A stretch of DNA of 64,000 nucleotides from Pantoea sp. 1.19 (GCF_001922585.1 NZ_MRBS01000001.1:1-64000); one strand, 5' to 3'. Positions 27,832-38,963 are shown, counted from the first letter of the stretch. Notes: generated by a model not told the origin, from the letters alone. Program-made: numbers and translations.

Positions 27832-28983
27832 TCAGTGTCGGCGAATAAGGGGGCTGCACAGCGGCAGGCTGAGTGACAGGATCGTGACCAGCATAAACGC
27901 ACCGGCCAGGCTGTACAGGTGGGCAACGGCGCCAATCAGCGCCGGCCCCAGCAGAATGCCGGAGTAGCCAATGCTGGAAATCGCCGCGACGGCCAGCGCG
28001 CCGGGCATGACCTGCTGCCGTCCCGCGGCGGTAAACAGGATCGGCACCAGGTTGGAGAGGCCGCTGCCTATCAGGAAAAAACCGGCCAGCATAATAAACA
28101 GGTGCCCACCGGCGATAACGCAGCCGTATCCCAGCGTGGCGATCAGCGAACTCAGGAGAAAGACCCGGAAGCGACCCACGGCGTTAATCAGGCGGTCTCC
28201 TGACAATCGGCCTGCCGTCATCGCGCAGGCAAAAAGCAAATAGCCAATACCGGCATGCTGGGTGGCCACATGGTTCTCGCTGGTCAGCAGAATCCCGCTC
28301 CAGTCCAGCATTGCCCCCTCCATAATATAGGCAATGAAACACAGAAGGCCGAGCAGGATAACGATGCCTTTCGGCAGTACGAACAGCGGCGAATCTGACG
28401 ATTCAGGATCCCGCAGCAGGCGGCCGGCGGTACGCAGCAATAGCATGAGTACCCCGGCGATCAGCAGCGCGACCGTGAGCCGCGGCGACAGCCCGTAGCT
28501 CAACAGCAGGCTAACGATGCCCGAACCGGCAATACCGCCGAGGCTAAACAGGGCGTGAAAGCCGGACATGATCGGGCGTCCGGCCAGTTTCTCTACCCGC
28601 ACGGCATGAATATTGACCACCACGTCCATAGCCCCGATGCCGGCGCCAAAAATAAACAGGGCGGTCGCCAGCGAGAAGGGATCATCGGCGATCACCAGCG
28701 CCGGCAGCGTGACTAACACCACCCCGGTGGCGCAGGTAAAAATCAGGCGGCAGCCGACGCGCGCCGCCAGCATGCCGGACAGCGGCATCATTAACAGGGA
28801 TCCGAGGCCAAATGCCAACAGCACCAGGCCCATTGTGCCGTTGTCCGCCTGCATGCGATCCCGGGCCAGGGGAATGAGCGGGGCCCAGGCCGCCAGCGTA
28901 AAGCCGGCGATAAAAAAAGCCCTCCGCGTTGCTCCGATTGCGCGTATAAGCGTAGGGGAAGTAGCGTTTGTCATCATGGTCAT
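27832..28983 (-). CDS. MFS transporter, YbjJ-like
   Basis: This 383-residue inner-membrane transporter has 12 predicted membrane segments. It shares with E. coli YbjJ the pattern GAGIGAMDVVVNIHAVRVE, SGFHALFSLGGIAGSG and the DWSGILL motif after an acidic loop. YbjJ relatives are related to the fucose-permease group. In this operon it could export a product or import a sugar-like substrate. A 13-base-pair hairpin separates it from the upstream phosphatase gene. Confidence 0.85.
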   Translation of the reverse strand: MTMMTNATSPTLIRAIGATRRAFFIAGFTLAAWAPLIPLARDRMQADNGTMGLVLLAFGLGSLLMMPLSGMLAARVGCRLIFTCATGVVLVTLPALVIADDPFSLATALFIFGAGIGAMDVVVNIHAVRVEKLAGRPIMSGFHALFSLGGIAGSGIVSLLLSYGLSPRLTVALLIAGVLMLLLRTAGRLLRDPESSDSPLFVLPKGIVILLGLLCFIAYIMEGAMLDWSGILLTSENHVATQHAGIGYLLFACAMTAGRLSGDRLINAVGRFRVFLLSSLIATLGYGCVIAGGHLFIMLAGFFLIGSGLSNLVPILFTAAGRQQVMPGALAVAAISSIGYSGILLGPALIGAVAHLYSLAGAFMLVTILSLSLPLCSPLIRRH

Positions 28984-29002
28984 GCGGTTCTCTGCACGCT
29001 GA

Positions 29003-29031
29003 GGTATCCGGCGCGAAGCGCGCCGGATACC
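29003..29031. repeat. Intercistronic GC-rich hairpin, REP-like
   Basis: GGTATCCGGCGCG and CGCGCCGGATACC form a perfect 13-base-pair stem with a three-base AAG loop between the HAD and MFS genes. The TCCGGC/GCCGGA core resembles enterobacterial REP sequences. No T-run follows, so mRNA stability or partial termination is more likely than a full terminator. Confidence 0.6.
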
Positions 29032-29033
29032 GG

Positions 29034-29678
29034 TTAGGACAAGGTAGATGCCGTCAGAATGGCGTTGAAGGGGGGAATGTCCCCCAGCGTTCGGATCACG
29101 GCGTGGGCCTGCGTATAGCGTTCGCCATCGGACAGCGCATGCGGCCAGCCGTATACCTGTCTGATGCCGGCGGCCGTCGCCGCCTGAATCCCCAGGTCGG
29201 TATCCTCAACCACGATCGTCTGTTCGGCGGTGACGTCAAGGCGCGTCAGCATCGCCAGATAGGGATCCGGCCAGGGTTTAGTGCGGGTGAGGTCATCACC
29301 CGCAACCAGCGGCGGTGTCTGCGGCAGGGCCAGCGTTGCCAGATTGGCCAGGCAAATGTCCCGCGGCGCGGTAGAGACAAAACCGAACGGGATCCCCCGC
29401 GCGCTTAGCCCGTGAACGAGCGCACCGATATCCGGCCGCAGATAGCGCGGACCCAGCGCGGCCTGATAGGCCGCGACAATGCGGCGGGTCAGATCGCCGT
29501 GCTGTCCGGTATCGATCCCAATTTTTAACAGCGTCTCTTCCAGGCTAAGACCGATCAACTGGCTGGCAGAGACCCCGCGGGTGTGATCGGGCAACAGCGC
29601 CGCGAGCACGTCAAAATGCAGCTGCTCGCTGTCGACCACAACGCCGTCGATGTCAAAAATAACGCTGAATGGGGTCAT
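29034..29678 (-). CDS. HAD-superfamily phosphatase, beta-phosphoglucomutase-like subgroup
   Basis: This 214-residue hydrolase has HAD motif I VIFDIDGVVVDSE (nucleophile Asp and acid Asp), motif II Thr in FGFVSTAPRD, motif III Lys in LTRTKPWPDPY, and motif IV in TIVVEDTDLGIQAA. The helical cap matches sugar-phosphate phosphatases such as those acting on 2-deoxyglucose or polyol phosphates. The gene overlaps the dehydrogenase stop by four bases, so its substrate probably belongs to the same pathway. Confidence 0.88.
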   Translation of the reverse strand: MTPFSVIFDIDGVVVDSEQLHFDVLAALLPDHTRGVSASQLIGLSLEETLLKIGIDTGQHGDLTRRIVAAYQAALGPRYLRPDIGALVHGLSARGIPFGFVSTAPRDICLANLATLALPQTPPLVAGDDLTRTKPWPDPYLAMLTRLDVTAEQTIVVEDTDLGIQAATAAGIRQVYGWPHALSDGERYTQAHAVIRTLGDIPPFNAILTASTLS

Positions 29679-30751
29679 ACCGACTCCTCCGCCGTCTGCG
29701 TGGGGATGCGCAGCATGACTTTGCAGCCCGGCTCGGTAATCGGTCGCGTCGTTTTTCCGTCAATGTCGCAGCCCACGGTGGCAAAGGCTTGCCGGTAGTC
29801 TTCAAAAGGAAAGGCGTGGCTTACCAGTTTCTCTGCCGGGATCTGACCGTCGCGGATCAACGCATACGCGCGCGCGAAACTGTTGTTCAGTGAATCAATG
29901 GAACCAATGATCGACAGGCTCTTGTCCGCGATCTTCAGAACGTCCAGCTTCGCGGTGGCGTCTTTCAGGGCCACGTTCAGCAGTTTGCCACCCGGGGCCA
30001 GTCGGGCAAACACCGTCTCGCACAGATAGCCAGTGGTATCAACGCACAGATCCAGCTGTTCACGGCTGTCGCCGTATTCGCTGGCCATCGCCAGAGTGAA
30101 GTCCTCATACAGGCGGCAGCCTTCCGGCAGTACGCCGCGGGCAAACGCCAGGCGATGAGGGTTCTTCTCCACCATAAAAGCCGTCACGCCGCGCAGGTGT
30201 AGACACCAGAGGTACAGCAGACCCATCGGACCAGCGCCGATCACCGCGGCGCGCAGTGCACCGTGGGTGATGGCTAATTTGTCCACGCCGGTCAGCGTAC
30301 AGCTCAGCGGTTCCGTCAGGGCGCCCGCTTCAAAACTGACGTGATCGTCCAGCGCCAGAAGGGCACTCTCTTTGGTGCGGTACTGGTCGGCAAAGGTACC
30401 GTCGTAGGAGACGCCGGCTTCGGTGCCGTGCTTTTGCTCACAGTGGTTCATATTACCAATCTGGCACATGCGACAGGTGCCGCAGGAGTAGGTCGGATTG
30501 ATCACGACGCGATCGCCCGGTTTGAAGCGGCTGACGCCGGAGCCGGTGGCCAGCACCGTGCCGGTCGATTCGTGGCCCAGCGTGGTGCCGGGTACGGCAA
30601 CCGGATAATCACCGGTGATGATGCCGACATCGGTACCGCACAGGCCACACACGGCGATCGCCACGACGACGTCATCGGGTTCGATACACGCCAGCGCGGG
30701 TACCTCAACGGGGGCGATATCCCATACGGCTTGGAATTTCAGTGCTTTCAT
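29675..30751 (-). CDS. Zinc-dependent medium-chain dehydrogenase
   Basis: This 358-residue MDR enzyme has a catalytic zinc site (CGLCGTDVG, GHES), four structural cysteines (CGTCRMCQIGNMNHCEQKHG) and an NAD-binding region (AAVIGAGPMGLLYLWCL). It resembles sorbitol and threonine dehydrogenases, which oxidise polyols or amino alcohols. Its start overlaps the aminotransferase stop and its stop overlaps the phosphatase start. This tight arrangement indicates one pathway. Confidence 0.88.
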   Translation of the reverse strand: MKALKFQAVWDIAPVEVPALACIEPDDVVVAIAVCGLCGTDVGIITGDYPVAVPGTTLGHESTGTVLATGSGVSRFKPGDRVVINPTYSCGTCRMCQIGNMNHCEQKHGTEAGVSYDGTFADQYRTKESALLALDDHVSFEAGALTEPLSCTLTGVDKLAITHGALRAAVIGAGPMGLLYLWCLHLRGVTAFMVEKNPHRLAFARGVLPEGCRLYEDFTLAMASEYGDSREQLDLCVDTTGYLCETVFARLAPGGKLLNVALKDATAKLDVLKIADKSLSIIGSIDSLNNSFARAYALIRDGQIPAEKLVSHAFPFEDYRQAFATVGCDIDGKTTRPITEPGCKVMLRIPTQTAEESV

Positions 30752-32010
30752 CAGATGGCCTCCTGCAGGGGATGATCGGCGCGCTCCAGTTCGGTAAAGG
30801 TGCGATCCAGTTTTTGAATGATGTCGTCGAGGTGGGGACGTGTGCAGGTAAGCGGCGGGCGGACTTTGATCGCGCTGCCTTTGCCATAGCGCGATCCGCG
30901 GATGATCAATCCCTGTTGGGCGGCGAGATCTATCGCCTGAGCGGCGATAGCCGGACTGGGCGTATCAAAGCCAAACATGTATCCCAGTCCCCGCACCCCG
31001 CTTATCAGCGGATGCTTTTCCTGCAAATCAAGCAGGGCATCGCGCAGGTACGCCTCGTGGTGCTGCACATTCTCCAGCAGCCGCTCATCTTCGATGATCG
31101 CAATGGTTTCATGCAGGGCCGTTAGCGACAGCGGGTTGGCACCGGAGGTATTGGAGTGCTCATAGGCGGCCAGCACATCCAGTTTCTCCTTCATCAGGAT
31201 GCCCCCGGTCGGAATACCTACCCCGCCGGCGCCTTTGGCGAAGACAATGATGTCCGGCTCAAGCGCGTTGGCATAGCCCGTGCTGGCAAAAAATGTGCCC
31301 GTGCGGCCAAATCCGGTTTGCACCTCATCCGCAATCAAAACAATGTCATGCCGGGTACAAAACTCGCGGATCTGGCGGTAAAACCCCACCGGCAGGACGA
31401 CATTACCGCCATTGCCCTGAATGGGTTCCATGATAAGACAGGCCACATTGCCGCTGGATCCGTAACAGAAAAAATCTTCCAGTTCGTCGATAACGTTCGC
31501 GGTAGCGCCGTCGGCGTCCGCCGCGCCGGCCAGTACGCTACCGGGCGTGGGAATTTTAAACGATCCCTCGATATGGGTGGAAAAGTTCGCCAGGCGAAAA
31601 GCGTTACCGGAAATGGTTGCCGTGGCCAGTGACTGACCGTGATGGGAGGCAAACAGTGAAATGACGCCTGAACGGCCGGTATATTTTTGCGCCATGCGGA
31701 TTGCCCCTTCTACTGCACCGGAGCCTGATACATCCCGCAGCCAGATGCGATTAATGCCGGTGGGCAAATAAGGCTGTAATTGCAGCAGAATATTCTCTGC
31801 CATCGGCTTGGTATAGGCCGAACTTAAATGCGCGCAGCGTTCAATCTGCTCCTTTAACTTATTAATAAGGCGCGGGTGGGTGTAACCGAAAGGCAGATTA
31901 AACGTTCCGGACGCGGCATCAATCATTACGCGATCGCCATCGTGCAAATAGGGCCCATCGCCTTTAAAACGGCCGATCATCGCAGCAAAATTATCACGAT
32001 TATTTTTCAT
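30751..32010 (-). CDS. Class III (GabT-like) PLP aminotransferase
   Basis: The 419-residue protein has the class III fold. Visible elements are the active-site Asp in LIADEVQTGFGRTG, the PLP Lys in IIVFAKGAGGVGIPTGGIL, and substrate regions GSGAVEGAIRMAQKYTGR and EPIQGNGGNVVLP. ATG 32010 is chosen because AAGGA stands nine bases upstream, while the ATG at 32019 touches it. It is the first gene of an operon with a zinc dehydrogenase, HAD phosphatase, MFS transporter and DUF1349 protein. Confidence 0.88.
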   Translation of the reverse strand: MKNNRDNFAAMIGRFKGDGPYLHDGDRVMIDAASGTFNLPFGYTHPRLINKLKEQIERCAHLSSAYTKPMAENILLQLQPYLPTGINRIWLRDVSGSGAVEGAIRMAQKYTGRSGVISLFASHHGQSLATATISGNAFRLANFSTHIEGSFKIPTPGSVLAGAADADGATANVIDELEDFFCYGSSGNVACLIMEPIQGNGGNVVLPVGFYRQIREFCTRHDIVLIADEVQTGFGRTGTFFASTGYANALEPDIIVFAKGAGGVGIPTGGILMKEKLDVLAAYEHSNTSGANPLSLTALHETIAIIEDERLLENVQHHEAYLRDALLDLQEKHPLISGVRGLGYMFGFDTPSPAIAAQAIDLAAQQGLIIRGSRYGKGSAIKVRPPLTCTRPHLDDIIQKLDRTFTELERADHPLQEAI

Positions 32011-32819
32011 ATTGACCATCCTTTAAAACAACATGATTCACATTACTCACCTGCAGGGTAGGAGGTGTCAGCGGCGGTCTGCTGACCGCGGATTATTTTT
32101 TATTTTTATTCCCCGTCATCACTCTTTTGTTTCTGCAATAGGCTCAACCCGCGTGCGCGAAAGCATCACGGCGCTGCCCTGATGACGACGTGGCATCAAC
32201 GCGACCGAGGAAGGGATCAACGATACCGTTGCCATGCGGCCGTTCATCTTGTCGCGCTCCCCGGCAGGGCGGCGGCGTCTGCGCCATCCGCTATTGCCAC
32301 CGCAGGATAGCCAGACGGGGCTATCCCTTGCTGCACTCCGGGGAACGGTACGGGGCATCCCCGCTTGCCGTACCGGCAGGATCGCCATTCCGGCAACCCT
32401 GATGCGCATAAAACATTAGATAATCTTTAATTAAAGCGTGCGTGGTTTTTCATTTTTCAGTTTTTATCTTTAGGTATCCCTTCTTGTAACCCCTTCTGTT
32501 TGATCAGGATATTATCGAGATCTCACTGTTTGCAACGAGGTTTGCACCTCGTTGAGGAACGGTTTAAGTATTACTTAATCTTATTACTTTAATGAATCTG
32601 TTGATTTCTGGTTGACGGTCGGGCGCGTAGCCTGGGCGGTAACATGGCCAGGCTCCGGCCCGTTGATCGTGAGCTGCCGGGGAGTGGACAGAATTGGCTT
32701 GCGGGGGGATGGCAGGGGCGAGCGAAGAGGCGGTCGGCACCGGCGTGCAGGAACACACCGGTGCCGGTCGGAAGCGGACTCTGTGGCCTGCCGGCGCATT
32801 GTCGCTCGCCTGCGCCGGA
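32011..32819. other. Intergenic region between the aminotransferase operon and ecpE
   Basis: The part next to the aminotransferase and the stretch 32400-32600 are AT-rich; the former presumably holds its promoter. A minus-strand frame at 32119-32409 ends in protein-like sequence (SSVALMPRRHQGSAVMLSRT), but its upstream part is low-complexity Arg-rich, so I treat it as a possible remnant. Nothing else is recognisable. Confidence 0.4.
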
Positions 32820-33515
32820 TTAGGGGTCGCGACAGGCGTCGCTCAGGGCAATAAAGCGGTCGTTATAAACGAGGGTGTGATGCCCGGGCGCCCGCAGCGC
32901 CGGCTGGCGGACGGTATCCCCCGGACGCAGATACCGGGCATCGCCCTGCTCCTCGGAGGTGGTGCAGCCGGGCTTAATAAGCAGGGTAAACCAGGTGTTG
33001 CCGGTGTTACTGACGCTGCCTGACGCCGGATCATAGGCCCAGGCAAAGCTCACCCGGCGCGGCCGCACGACCAGAATCGTCTCGATGATCACCACCGGCT
33101 CCATGCTGACTGCGCCCGCGCCGCGCCGTCGCACTGTCTGATTTCCGGTGGGAATCTCATGAAAAGCGATGCGATAGTAGCGTTCACGGTCATCCTGCGG
33201 GCCGTGATACCAGAATTTGAAATAGTCGCTGTCGCCCGCCGTGAGCGTCAGCTGGCGCGGAGAAAACAGCAGTTCGCCGTCCGCGGGCCGGCGGCGTACC
33301 TCACGCTCTCCGGGGCGATCAATGGCCGTTAGCGTCACCCGGTACAGCCGCGCCTCGCGATTATTATTGAGCACTTTTTTGGCTACGAACGGCAGGTCTG
33401 CCGACAGTGAAAAGGTCAGGCTGCCGACGGCGATCGCCGACGCGCGCGTTGGCGCCAGCAGGCACAGTGCGGCCAGCAGGGCGCTAGCGAACGTTACGCC
33501 AGGTCGCTTTGACAT
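32820..33515 (-). CDS. ecpE: E. coli common pilus periplasmic chaperone EcpE
   Basis: This 231-residue exported pilus chaperone has signal peptide [22 protein letters not shown]. Immunoglobulin-like regions include [20 protein letters not shown] (present here as [20 protein letters not shown]) and [13 protein letters not shown], characteristic of alpha-type fimbrial chaperones. It is the last gene of ecpABCDE, and its start overlaps the ecpD stop by 32 bases. It would assist EcpB in pilin folding. Confidence 0.9.
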   Translation of the reverse strand: MSKRPGVTFASALLAALCLLAPTRASAIAVGSLTFSLSADLPFVAKKVLNNNREARLYRVTLTAIDRPGEREVRRRPADGELLFSPRQLTLTAGDSDYFKFWYHGPQDDRERYYRIAFHEIPTGNQTVRRRGAGAVSMEPVVIIETILVVRPRRVSFAWAYDPASGSVSNTGNTWFTLLIKPGCTTSEEQGDARYLRPGDTVRQPALRAPGHHTLVYNDRFIALSDACRDP

Positions 33516-35127
33516 GGATCTCTCCCGAGGCGCTCACTTCGCCAAACCAGTTTTGCTGCGTAATGGTTCGCAGCGAGATAGCATCGGCCATCGCGATGAC
33601 GAAGTGCACGGTGGTTTTATTCAGTTGCCCGCGCTCACCGCTAAGGTCATTCCACGGCGTGTTCAGCCACAGCGCATCGGTCATATTGCGCCAGCTGTCG
33701 TCGCAGCCGGCGTCCCAGCTGACGGTGTCGCCGCGTCGGGTGATGTAGGATAGCGTCGCCGGAAACGGGACTTCGCTGGCGCCATCCGCCGAACGAAACA
33801 GGCAGTAGGATCGCCCGGCAATCCGATGCGCCGGACCGCTTACCTTGATCATCACCTCATCGGCGGCGGTTTTGCCGCTGGTGGTGACGATATAGCCAAA
33901 ATCCAGCGCCGGCTGCCCGCTGCCCACTTCTCCGCGCAGCGAGGGCATCGCCGCGTAGCGATCGGAGATGATGCTGATGCTGAACTGGCGCGGTTTAATC
34001 ATCAGCGTATTGGAGGTAGAGAATTCATACCAGCCTGACTCCGGGGAGGTGGTGTTTTGAAAGCGGAAATTAAACAGATCCCGGGTGTTGATGTCGCTGA
34101 TCCCCTGCTTCACCATCTGCTTAAAAAAGCGACTGGAGAAAAAGACGTAGATCGCCTCTTTGCCTTTCATGTCGTTAAACGTGAAGTAATACGCGCTGCC
34201 GTTGACCGGCTGCCAGCGGCTGCCATCAAGGCTGAATTGCATATCGTACATGCTGACCGCTGACGCCAGTCCGGCGTGGGTAATCGCGGGAAACACGTGA
34301 ATGGAGGTATTGCTCAGGCGTTCGGTCTGCAGGCTGTAGCTGACCATTTTGCAGCTTAAACCGGAGAGGGTTCCGATCGTCTGCGGCCGACAGCTGCTGT
34401 TGCCTTCACCCAGCGTGGGCACGCCGTCGCTGTTGATAAATACTTCGGCCAGCGAATGGGTGTTTATCAGCTTCAGATTGGCCGCTTTGCGGTGGGTAAC
34501 GGTACGTGCAGTCCACTGCCCCTGGGGCTGATTTTTGCAGCGCTCGCCGCGCAGCGCGTTATACCCGTGCCGGGTCTGACAGGTATTGATCTGCATGCTC
34601 AGCGTGTCGCCCACTGCCATTTGCTGCAAATAGTGATAGAAAGCATCGGAGAGCATGCCGTGCATCCATTTTACCCCGCCGGCGGGAACCGTGACGCCGT
34701 AAAATCCGCTGGCATCGCGGGTTTGCGGCACCACCAGGCTGGTTGTGAGATCGCAACCCGCGTACCAGTTAATGCAGCGCAGCCCCAGCAGCGGAGAGGT
34801 GATGGGCGCCCCCTCCAGCCACATATCAAACTGAGCGTTGGCGCTGAGGACGGTGTTATAGCCGTCATCAAGATAGCCCAGACTCTGCTGATAAGTGGCA
34901 CCTGTACCGCTGTATTTCAGTCCGGTCCAGCGGTTAGAGCCGGTTATGCGCGGATCCAGTGCGCCGCCCGGGGTGACAAAAAAGTTATCGTCGGCGTTGT
35001 TTTCGACGAACACAAACTCCCGGGTGGCGGCATCGGGGTGGACGGTTTTAGTGATTGCCGCGCGCACCGGTGTTGACGCCAGCACCAGCGCCAGCGCGAT
35101 CAGCCCCGGCCAGCCGTTAGCTTTCAT
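33484..35127 (-). CDS. ecpD: E. coli common pilus tip adhesin EcpD
   Basis: The 547-residue length equals that of E. coli EcpD. A signal peptide ([21 protein letters not shown]) precedes the adhesin body with conserved stretches such as [36 protein letters not shown] and [10 protein letters not shown] at the end. It is a polymerisable tip adhesin carried on the EcpA pilus. The start overlaps the ecpC stop by 11 bases. Confidence 0.92.
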   Translation of the reverse strand: MKANGWPGLIALALVLASTPVRAAITKTVHPDAATREFVFVENNADDNFFVTPGGALDPRITGSNRWTGLKYSGTGATYQQSLGYLDDGYNTVLSANAQFDMWLEGAPITSPLLGLRCINWYAGCDLTTSLVVPQTRDASGFYGVTVPAGGVKWMHGMLSDAFYHYLQQMAVGDTLSMQINTCQTRHGYNALRGERCKNQPQGQWTARTVTHRKAANLKLINTHSLAEVFINSDGVPTLGEGNSSCRPQTIGTLSGLSCKMVSYSLQTERLSNTSIHVFPAITHAGLASAVSMYDMQFSLDGSRWQPVNGSAYYFTFNDMKGKEAIYVFFSSRFFKQMVKQGISDINTRDLFNFRFQNTTSPESGWYEFSTSNTLMIKPRQFSISIISDRYAAMPSLRGEVGSGQPALDFGYIVTTSGKTAADEVMIKVSGPAHRIAGRSYCLFRSADGASEVPFPATLSYITRRGDTVSWDAGCDDSWRNMTDALWLNTPWNDLSGERGQLNKTTVHFVIAMADAISLRTITQQNWFGEVSASGEIHVKATWRNVR

Positions 35128-37633
35128 GCTCTCCTCCTGTCTTTGGCCGCGTGCGGTGCGGCGGGGTAGTGCGGCAGACCACCTCCCCCAGCCAGACCGC
35201 CCCGCGCGCCTGAGCTAACGGCAGCGCCACCGCGCAGGCCGGATGCCGGCCGTCGTTGACCGTCAGGGTGGGGGAGTGCTTATCCATATCCAGCACAAAT
35301 TCGCCGTTAGGATCGCTGCGTGAACGACCGGTCGCGCTGGCGATCGGCACATTGGCCAGCGTAGTGCCGTCCTCGGCGTGCAGTCGACCAAACACGGTAA
35401 TGCGCTGCCGGACCGTCGGAGCGATCACCGCCACGTTGCCGGGGTAGAGCGTAAACTGGCTCTGGCGTCCGCTGATGATTTCATAGCTGTCGACCGCGTA
35501 CTGGCTGTTTTGCAGCGCCACGTCATAGTGCGCATAGGGGGGCAGCGGCAGATAGCTGCGCGTCCCCTGCAGCTCGATAATCTGCCCGTTAATGCGGGCG
35601 CTGAGCCGGCTGTCATCATCAAGCCCGGTTTGCACAATGATCCCGGCATTGCCCTCGCTCTGGCCGCTGGTGGCGATCTGCTTACCCTGCCAGCCGATGC
35701 TGCCGCTGGCGCTCAGGTTGCTGCTGATGTCGCCGTCGGCGCCGCTGTTGACGTTCAGCGTGCCGTCGCCGTAGCGGCTGGCAAACTGCGCCCAGCCGCC
35801 GCCGCTGAGGGTGCGGTTGTCATCGCCGCCCGACAGCGCGCGCGACAGCGTGCCGCCAACGCCGCGCAGCGCACCGTCGGCAAGCTGTCGCTGGGCCGAC
35901 AGCGTGGCGAGCACGTCCGCGTTTTGCCGGGTTAGGCCGACGCTGATCCCTTTACCGAGCGGCAGGGTAAGATCAAGGGCGATGTATTTCCCCGCATTTG
36001 CCGTACCGATGGCGTTGTTGTAGCGGTGCATCCCGGCCCGCAGGCCCAGCGTGCCGAATGCACCGCTGTACAGGGTCCAGGCATAATCTACCGTGGAGTA
36101 GTGGCTGGAATACCGGCGATCCTGGTTGTAGCTGATGCTCAGGGTGCCCAGCATGCGGGTCAGCGCGTTGAGGTTGAGGGTGCCGCCGAGTGCCCGATTG
36201 TCGCTGTCGCTGTGCCGCAGTCGGCTACCCATCTGATTCTGCTCCTGGTTGATCCACAGCGAGCTGAAGCCACCGGGCAGCGCCGCACTCAGGCTTATGA
36301 AGCGGCTGCGAGAGCGATCGCTGGCCAGCATCTGCTGCAGGTTAATGGCGATGGCGTCATCCAGCGGCAGGGTCACGCGGGTTTCCAGCGCGGCGGTCTG
36401 ATCGCAGCCATAGCCGCTGGCCGCCCAGCCGGCGATCCCCCAGCTGCCAGAAAGCGAAGCCCCCAGCAGCCCGCGGGTCGCGGCCGCCCGCCCCTCCGCT
36501 CCGCCTTCCGGGGCGTCCACCGTGTGCAGGGTTCCGCCCCACACCTGCCAGGCCAGCGGCGCGCCGGCGGCGCGATCCTGGCCGAATACTTTGTGAATGC
36601 GCTGCACGTGCTGACTCACCTGGCGGCCATTCACCCAGACGGTCACCTCCACGTCATACACCCCGTACGGCAGGCCGGCGGTATCCAATTCCTGGTTGCC
36701 CATCGCCACCTGCTGAATGCTCAGCAGGCGGCCCTCCCGCACCAGGTGCACCTCGCCGGCGGCCGGCAAGAAGACAACCACCGGCGTCAGCGACTGGCGG
36801 TGATCGAAAACCGTGGAACTGGCCTGATTCCCCCATGAGGCCCCGAAAATTTTTCCGGCTGGCAGGGCGGTGACGGGCGCCAGCGACTGCAAATTCCAGC
36901 TATCAAGCATGCCGGCGGCAACGCGATATCCGGCAACGTCGCGTTCATACATCGCCCGGTACAGCGTCTGCTCCCGGCGCGGCGTACCGATACCGTACAG
37001 CGCGGCGTCGAAAACCAGATGGTGTTCGCGCAGCGCGCTGACGCCGTTCAGGGCCAGGTAGCTGGCGGCACTGCCGCCGCCGCGGTGCTGCTGGTGGTGG
37101 TAGCCACTAAAGTGATAACCGAAGGTATGGCTGACGACATTCACGCTGGACTGGCCAATATCGGCGCTGCGCGCGCGTCGGGCGGTACCCAGCGCTTCAC
37201 GGCTGACCACCAGCAGCAGCAGCAGCTGGCGCAGCTGCAGCGCGAGGCTGGCCGTCTCGCTGAGGGGCAAATGCAGGGCGGCATTGAACGCCGGATTAGC
37301 CAGCTGCGTGAGCTGCTGCCGGGTAGCCTGACTGAGTTCGACGCCGCTCCCACCCTCTTCCAGCTGAATCTGTCGGACGCGCAGCCGATCGTCGTCGAGC
37401 CAGATAAAGGCGGTGCCGATGCGCTGATCGCCCTGATGATCCGCACTGTCCGCGAGGTGGATAAACAGCGGCAGGCTCATGCCATCCTGCAACGCCCGGC
37501 TAAAGGCCTGCGGAATGATCACGCCGCCAATCTGCTGCAGGCGGTCGTCAGCCGCGCCGGCGTGGTGCGCGCACAGCCACAGGGCGACCGCGCAGGCCAG
37601 CTGACCCCGGATGCGGTTATTTGACGGAAACAA
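35117..37633 (-). CDS. ecpC: E. coli common pilus outer-membrane usher EcpC
   Basis: This 838-residue usher matches E. coli EcpC (841 residues) throughout: [46 protein letters not shown] and [13 protein letters not shown]. It forms the outer-membrane secretion pore for the pilus. The only good start is TTG at 37633, directly after an AGGGGGAA ribosome binding site and overlapping the ecpB stop by 17 bases. Signal sequence region: [16 protein letters not shown]. Confidence 0.92.
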   Translation of the reverse strand: MFPSNNRIRGQLACAVALWLCAHHAGAADDRLQQIGGVIIPQAFSRALQDGMSLPLFIHLADSADHQGDQRIGTAFIWLDDDRLRVRQIQLEEGGSGVELSQATRQQLTQLANPAFNAALHLPLSETASLALQLRQLLLLLVVSREALGTARRARSADIGQSSVNVVSHTFGYHFSGYHHQQHRGGGSAASYLALNGVSALREHHLVFDAALYGIGTPRREQTLYRAMYERDVAGYRVAAGMLDSWNLQSLAPVTALPAGKIFGASWGNQASSTVFDHRQSLTPVVVFLPAAGEVHLVREGRLLSIQQVAMGNQELDTAGLPYGVYDVEVTVWVNGRQVSQHVQRIHKVFGQDRAAGAPLAWQVWGGTLHTVDAPEGGAEGRAAATRGLLGASLSGSWGIAGWAASGYGCDQTAALETRVTLPLDDAIAINLQQMLASDRSRSRFISLSAALPGGFSSLWINQEQNQMGSRLRHSDSDNRALGGTLNLNALTRMLGTLSISYNQDRRYSSHYSTVDYAWTLYSGAFGTLGLRAGMHRYNNAIGTANAGKYIALDLTLPLGKGISVGLTRQNADVLATLSAQRQLADGALRGVGGTLSRALSGGDDNRTLSGGGWAQFASRYGDGTLNVNSGADGDISSNLSASGSIGWQGKQIATSGQSEGNAGIIVQTGLDDDSRLSARINGQIIELQGTRSYLPLPPYAHYDVALQNSQYAVDSYEIISGRQSQFTLYPGNVAVIAPTVRQRITVFGRLHAEDGTTLANVPIASATGRSRSDPNGEFVLDMDKHSPTLTVNDGRHPACAVALPLAQARGAVWLGEVVCRTTPPHRTRPKTGGEHES

Positions 37634-38285
37634 ATTGTTCCCCCTGCCAAAGCGCCACCCGCGCCTGACTGTCGGCCAGATTGACGCGGGTAAAGCGCCG
37701 CGATCTCGCCGGCATCAGAAAATAGTGCTCTTTGCACGCCGATCCCTCGGCGGGGTGCGCGCAGGGCCCCCAGGCCACGATGCGCAGCGTGGCGTTACCG
37801 GTGTTAGTCAGCGTCTGACCAGCAAACTGGTAACCATACGCGATGCGGCGCGGCGCAATCACCAGCAGCGTACCGATGCGGGCGGAAGCGGTCGCCACGG
37901 CGCGGCGTCCGCTGGCTTGCCCCGGCGCATCGCTCAATGCCTGATCGAACCAGACAATGCGATAGTAACGTTCGCGATCGTCCACCGGCCCGCGATAGAA
38001 AAAGCGCACCACCTCGCTGGCGTGAGCCGGCAGCAGCAGGCTCGCCGGGGTCAGCAACACCTCTCCCGGAGTCTCCATCGGGATCGGTTGTCCGTCAGCC
38101 AGCGGTGACGACAGGCGGTCGAGATGAATCGTTATCAGGCGGCCGCTGTCGGTGGGATTGCTGATCGTTTTACCCAGCGTGCTGTTGTCGCTGTAGAGAA
38201 ACGATGAGATCTCACCGACGTTCAGCGCGGCGGCGGGTAGCGCTGCCATCAGCAGCGCGGCCCCAAGCGCGTTATTCATGAACAT
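37617..38285 (-). CDS. ecpB: E. coli common pilus periplasmic chaperone EcpB
   Basis: This 222-residue exported chaperone has a signal peptide ending in LPAAA and the EcpB-specific sequence [40 protein letters not shown] and [15 protein letters not shown]. An ATG two codons further in (38279) is an equally good start. It lies 48 bases after ecpA. Confidence 0.92.
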   Translation of the reverse strand: MFMNNALGAALLMAALPAAALNVGEISSFLYSDNSTLGKTISNPTDSGRLITIHLDRLSSPLADGQPIPMETPGEVLLTPASLLLPAHASEVVRFFYRGPVDDRERYYRIVWFDQALSDAPGQASGRRAVATASARIGTLLVIAPRRIAYGYQFAGQTLTNTGNATLRIVAWGPCAHPAEGSACKEHYFLMPARSRRFTRVNLADSQARVALWQGEQFVSVK

Positions 38286-38333
38286 AGACCCAATAAGCTG
38301 TTTGGAAGGCGTGGTATTACTGAGTGACGACGA

Positions 38334-38963
38334 TCAGCTGGTCCAGCTGGCTTCAAACTGCACGCTGACGTCACCGCTCCACAGGCCGTCCGGCAGCTTG
38401 CTGAAATCATCCACTGCGGTCGTCCCATTGCTGGTGGCACTGATAATGGAAAAGGTAAACGCATCCTGCGCGCTGGCGCGCTCTTTTTTATTGAAGCCGG
38501 CGGCCAGCAGGCTGAGGTTGCCGCCGGGTTGATTACCGGCAGTATCAATCAGCGAAATATCAGCATTTTTCTTAAGCGCAACGCCGTTATATTCCACCCC
38601 AACGTTCAGCGTGGAGCCGGATTTTCCTGTCTGAGTCAGGGTATTGGTCAATAAGCGGGCGCTGAGTTTAAACGCCGTGGCGGAGGGTTTCGACAACAGG
38701 CCAATGGGCTTAAACGACGAGCCACCGTCTTCGCCCTCAATCACGACGTCAAACAACCCTTTTTGCGAATTGAAGCTTTTAATTCCGTCGGCGTACTCAA
38801 ACATCAGGCTACCCAGTGGGGTGACCACCAGCTTACTGACGGTGTCTTTTTTTGCGGTAGCTGACCAGCTGGCGACCGCCTGAGCGGTGACCTGCGCCGC
38901 GTGCGCCGGGTACATCACAGAGAGCGCAGTGATGGTGCTTATAGTCAGAAAGGACTTAGTCAT
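38334..38963 (-). CDS. ecpA: E. coli common pilus major pilin EcpA
   Basis: This 209-residue pilin precursor carries signal peptide [20 protein letters not shown]. The mature start [20 protein letters not shown] is nearly that of E. coli EcpA, as are [32 protein letters not shown] and the end [14 protein letters not shown]. It is about 14 residues longer than E. coli EcpA, with extra residues around [13 protein letters not shown]. The ATG at 38963 is preferred to an upstream TTG. Confidence 0.93.
   Translation of the reverse strand: MTKSFLTISTITALSVMYPAHAAQVTAQAVASWSATAKKDTVSKLVVTPLGSLMFEYADGIKSFNSQKGLFDVVIEGEDGGSSFKPIGLLSKPSATAFKLSARLLTNTLTQTGKSGSTLNVGVEYNGVALKKNADISLIDTAGNQPGGNLSLLAAGFNKKERASAQDAFTFSIISATSNGTTAVDDFSKLPDGLWSGDVSVQFEASWTS

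Noticed and set aside
32119-32409. 96-codon minus-strand frame upstream of the aminotransferase
   Set aside because: Only the last third looks protein-like; no ribosome binding site or family, so noted as a possible remnant only.
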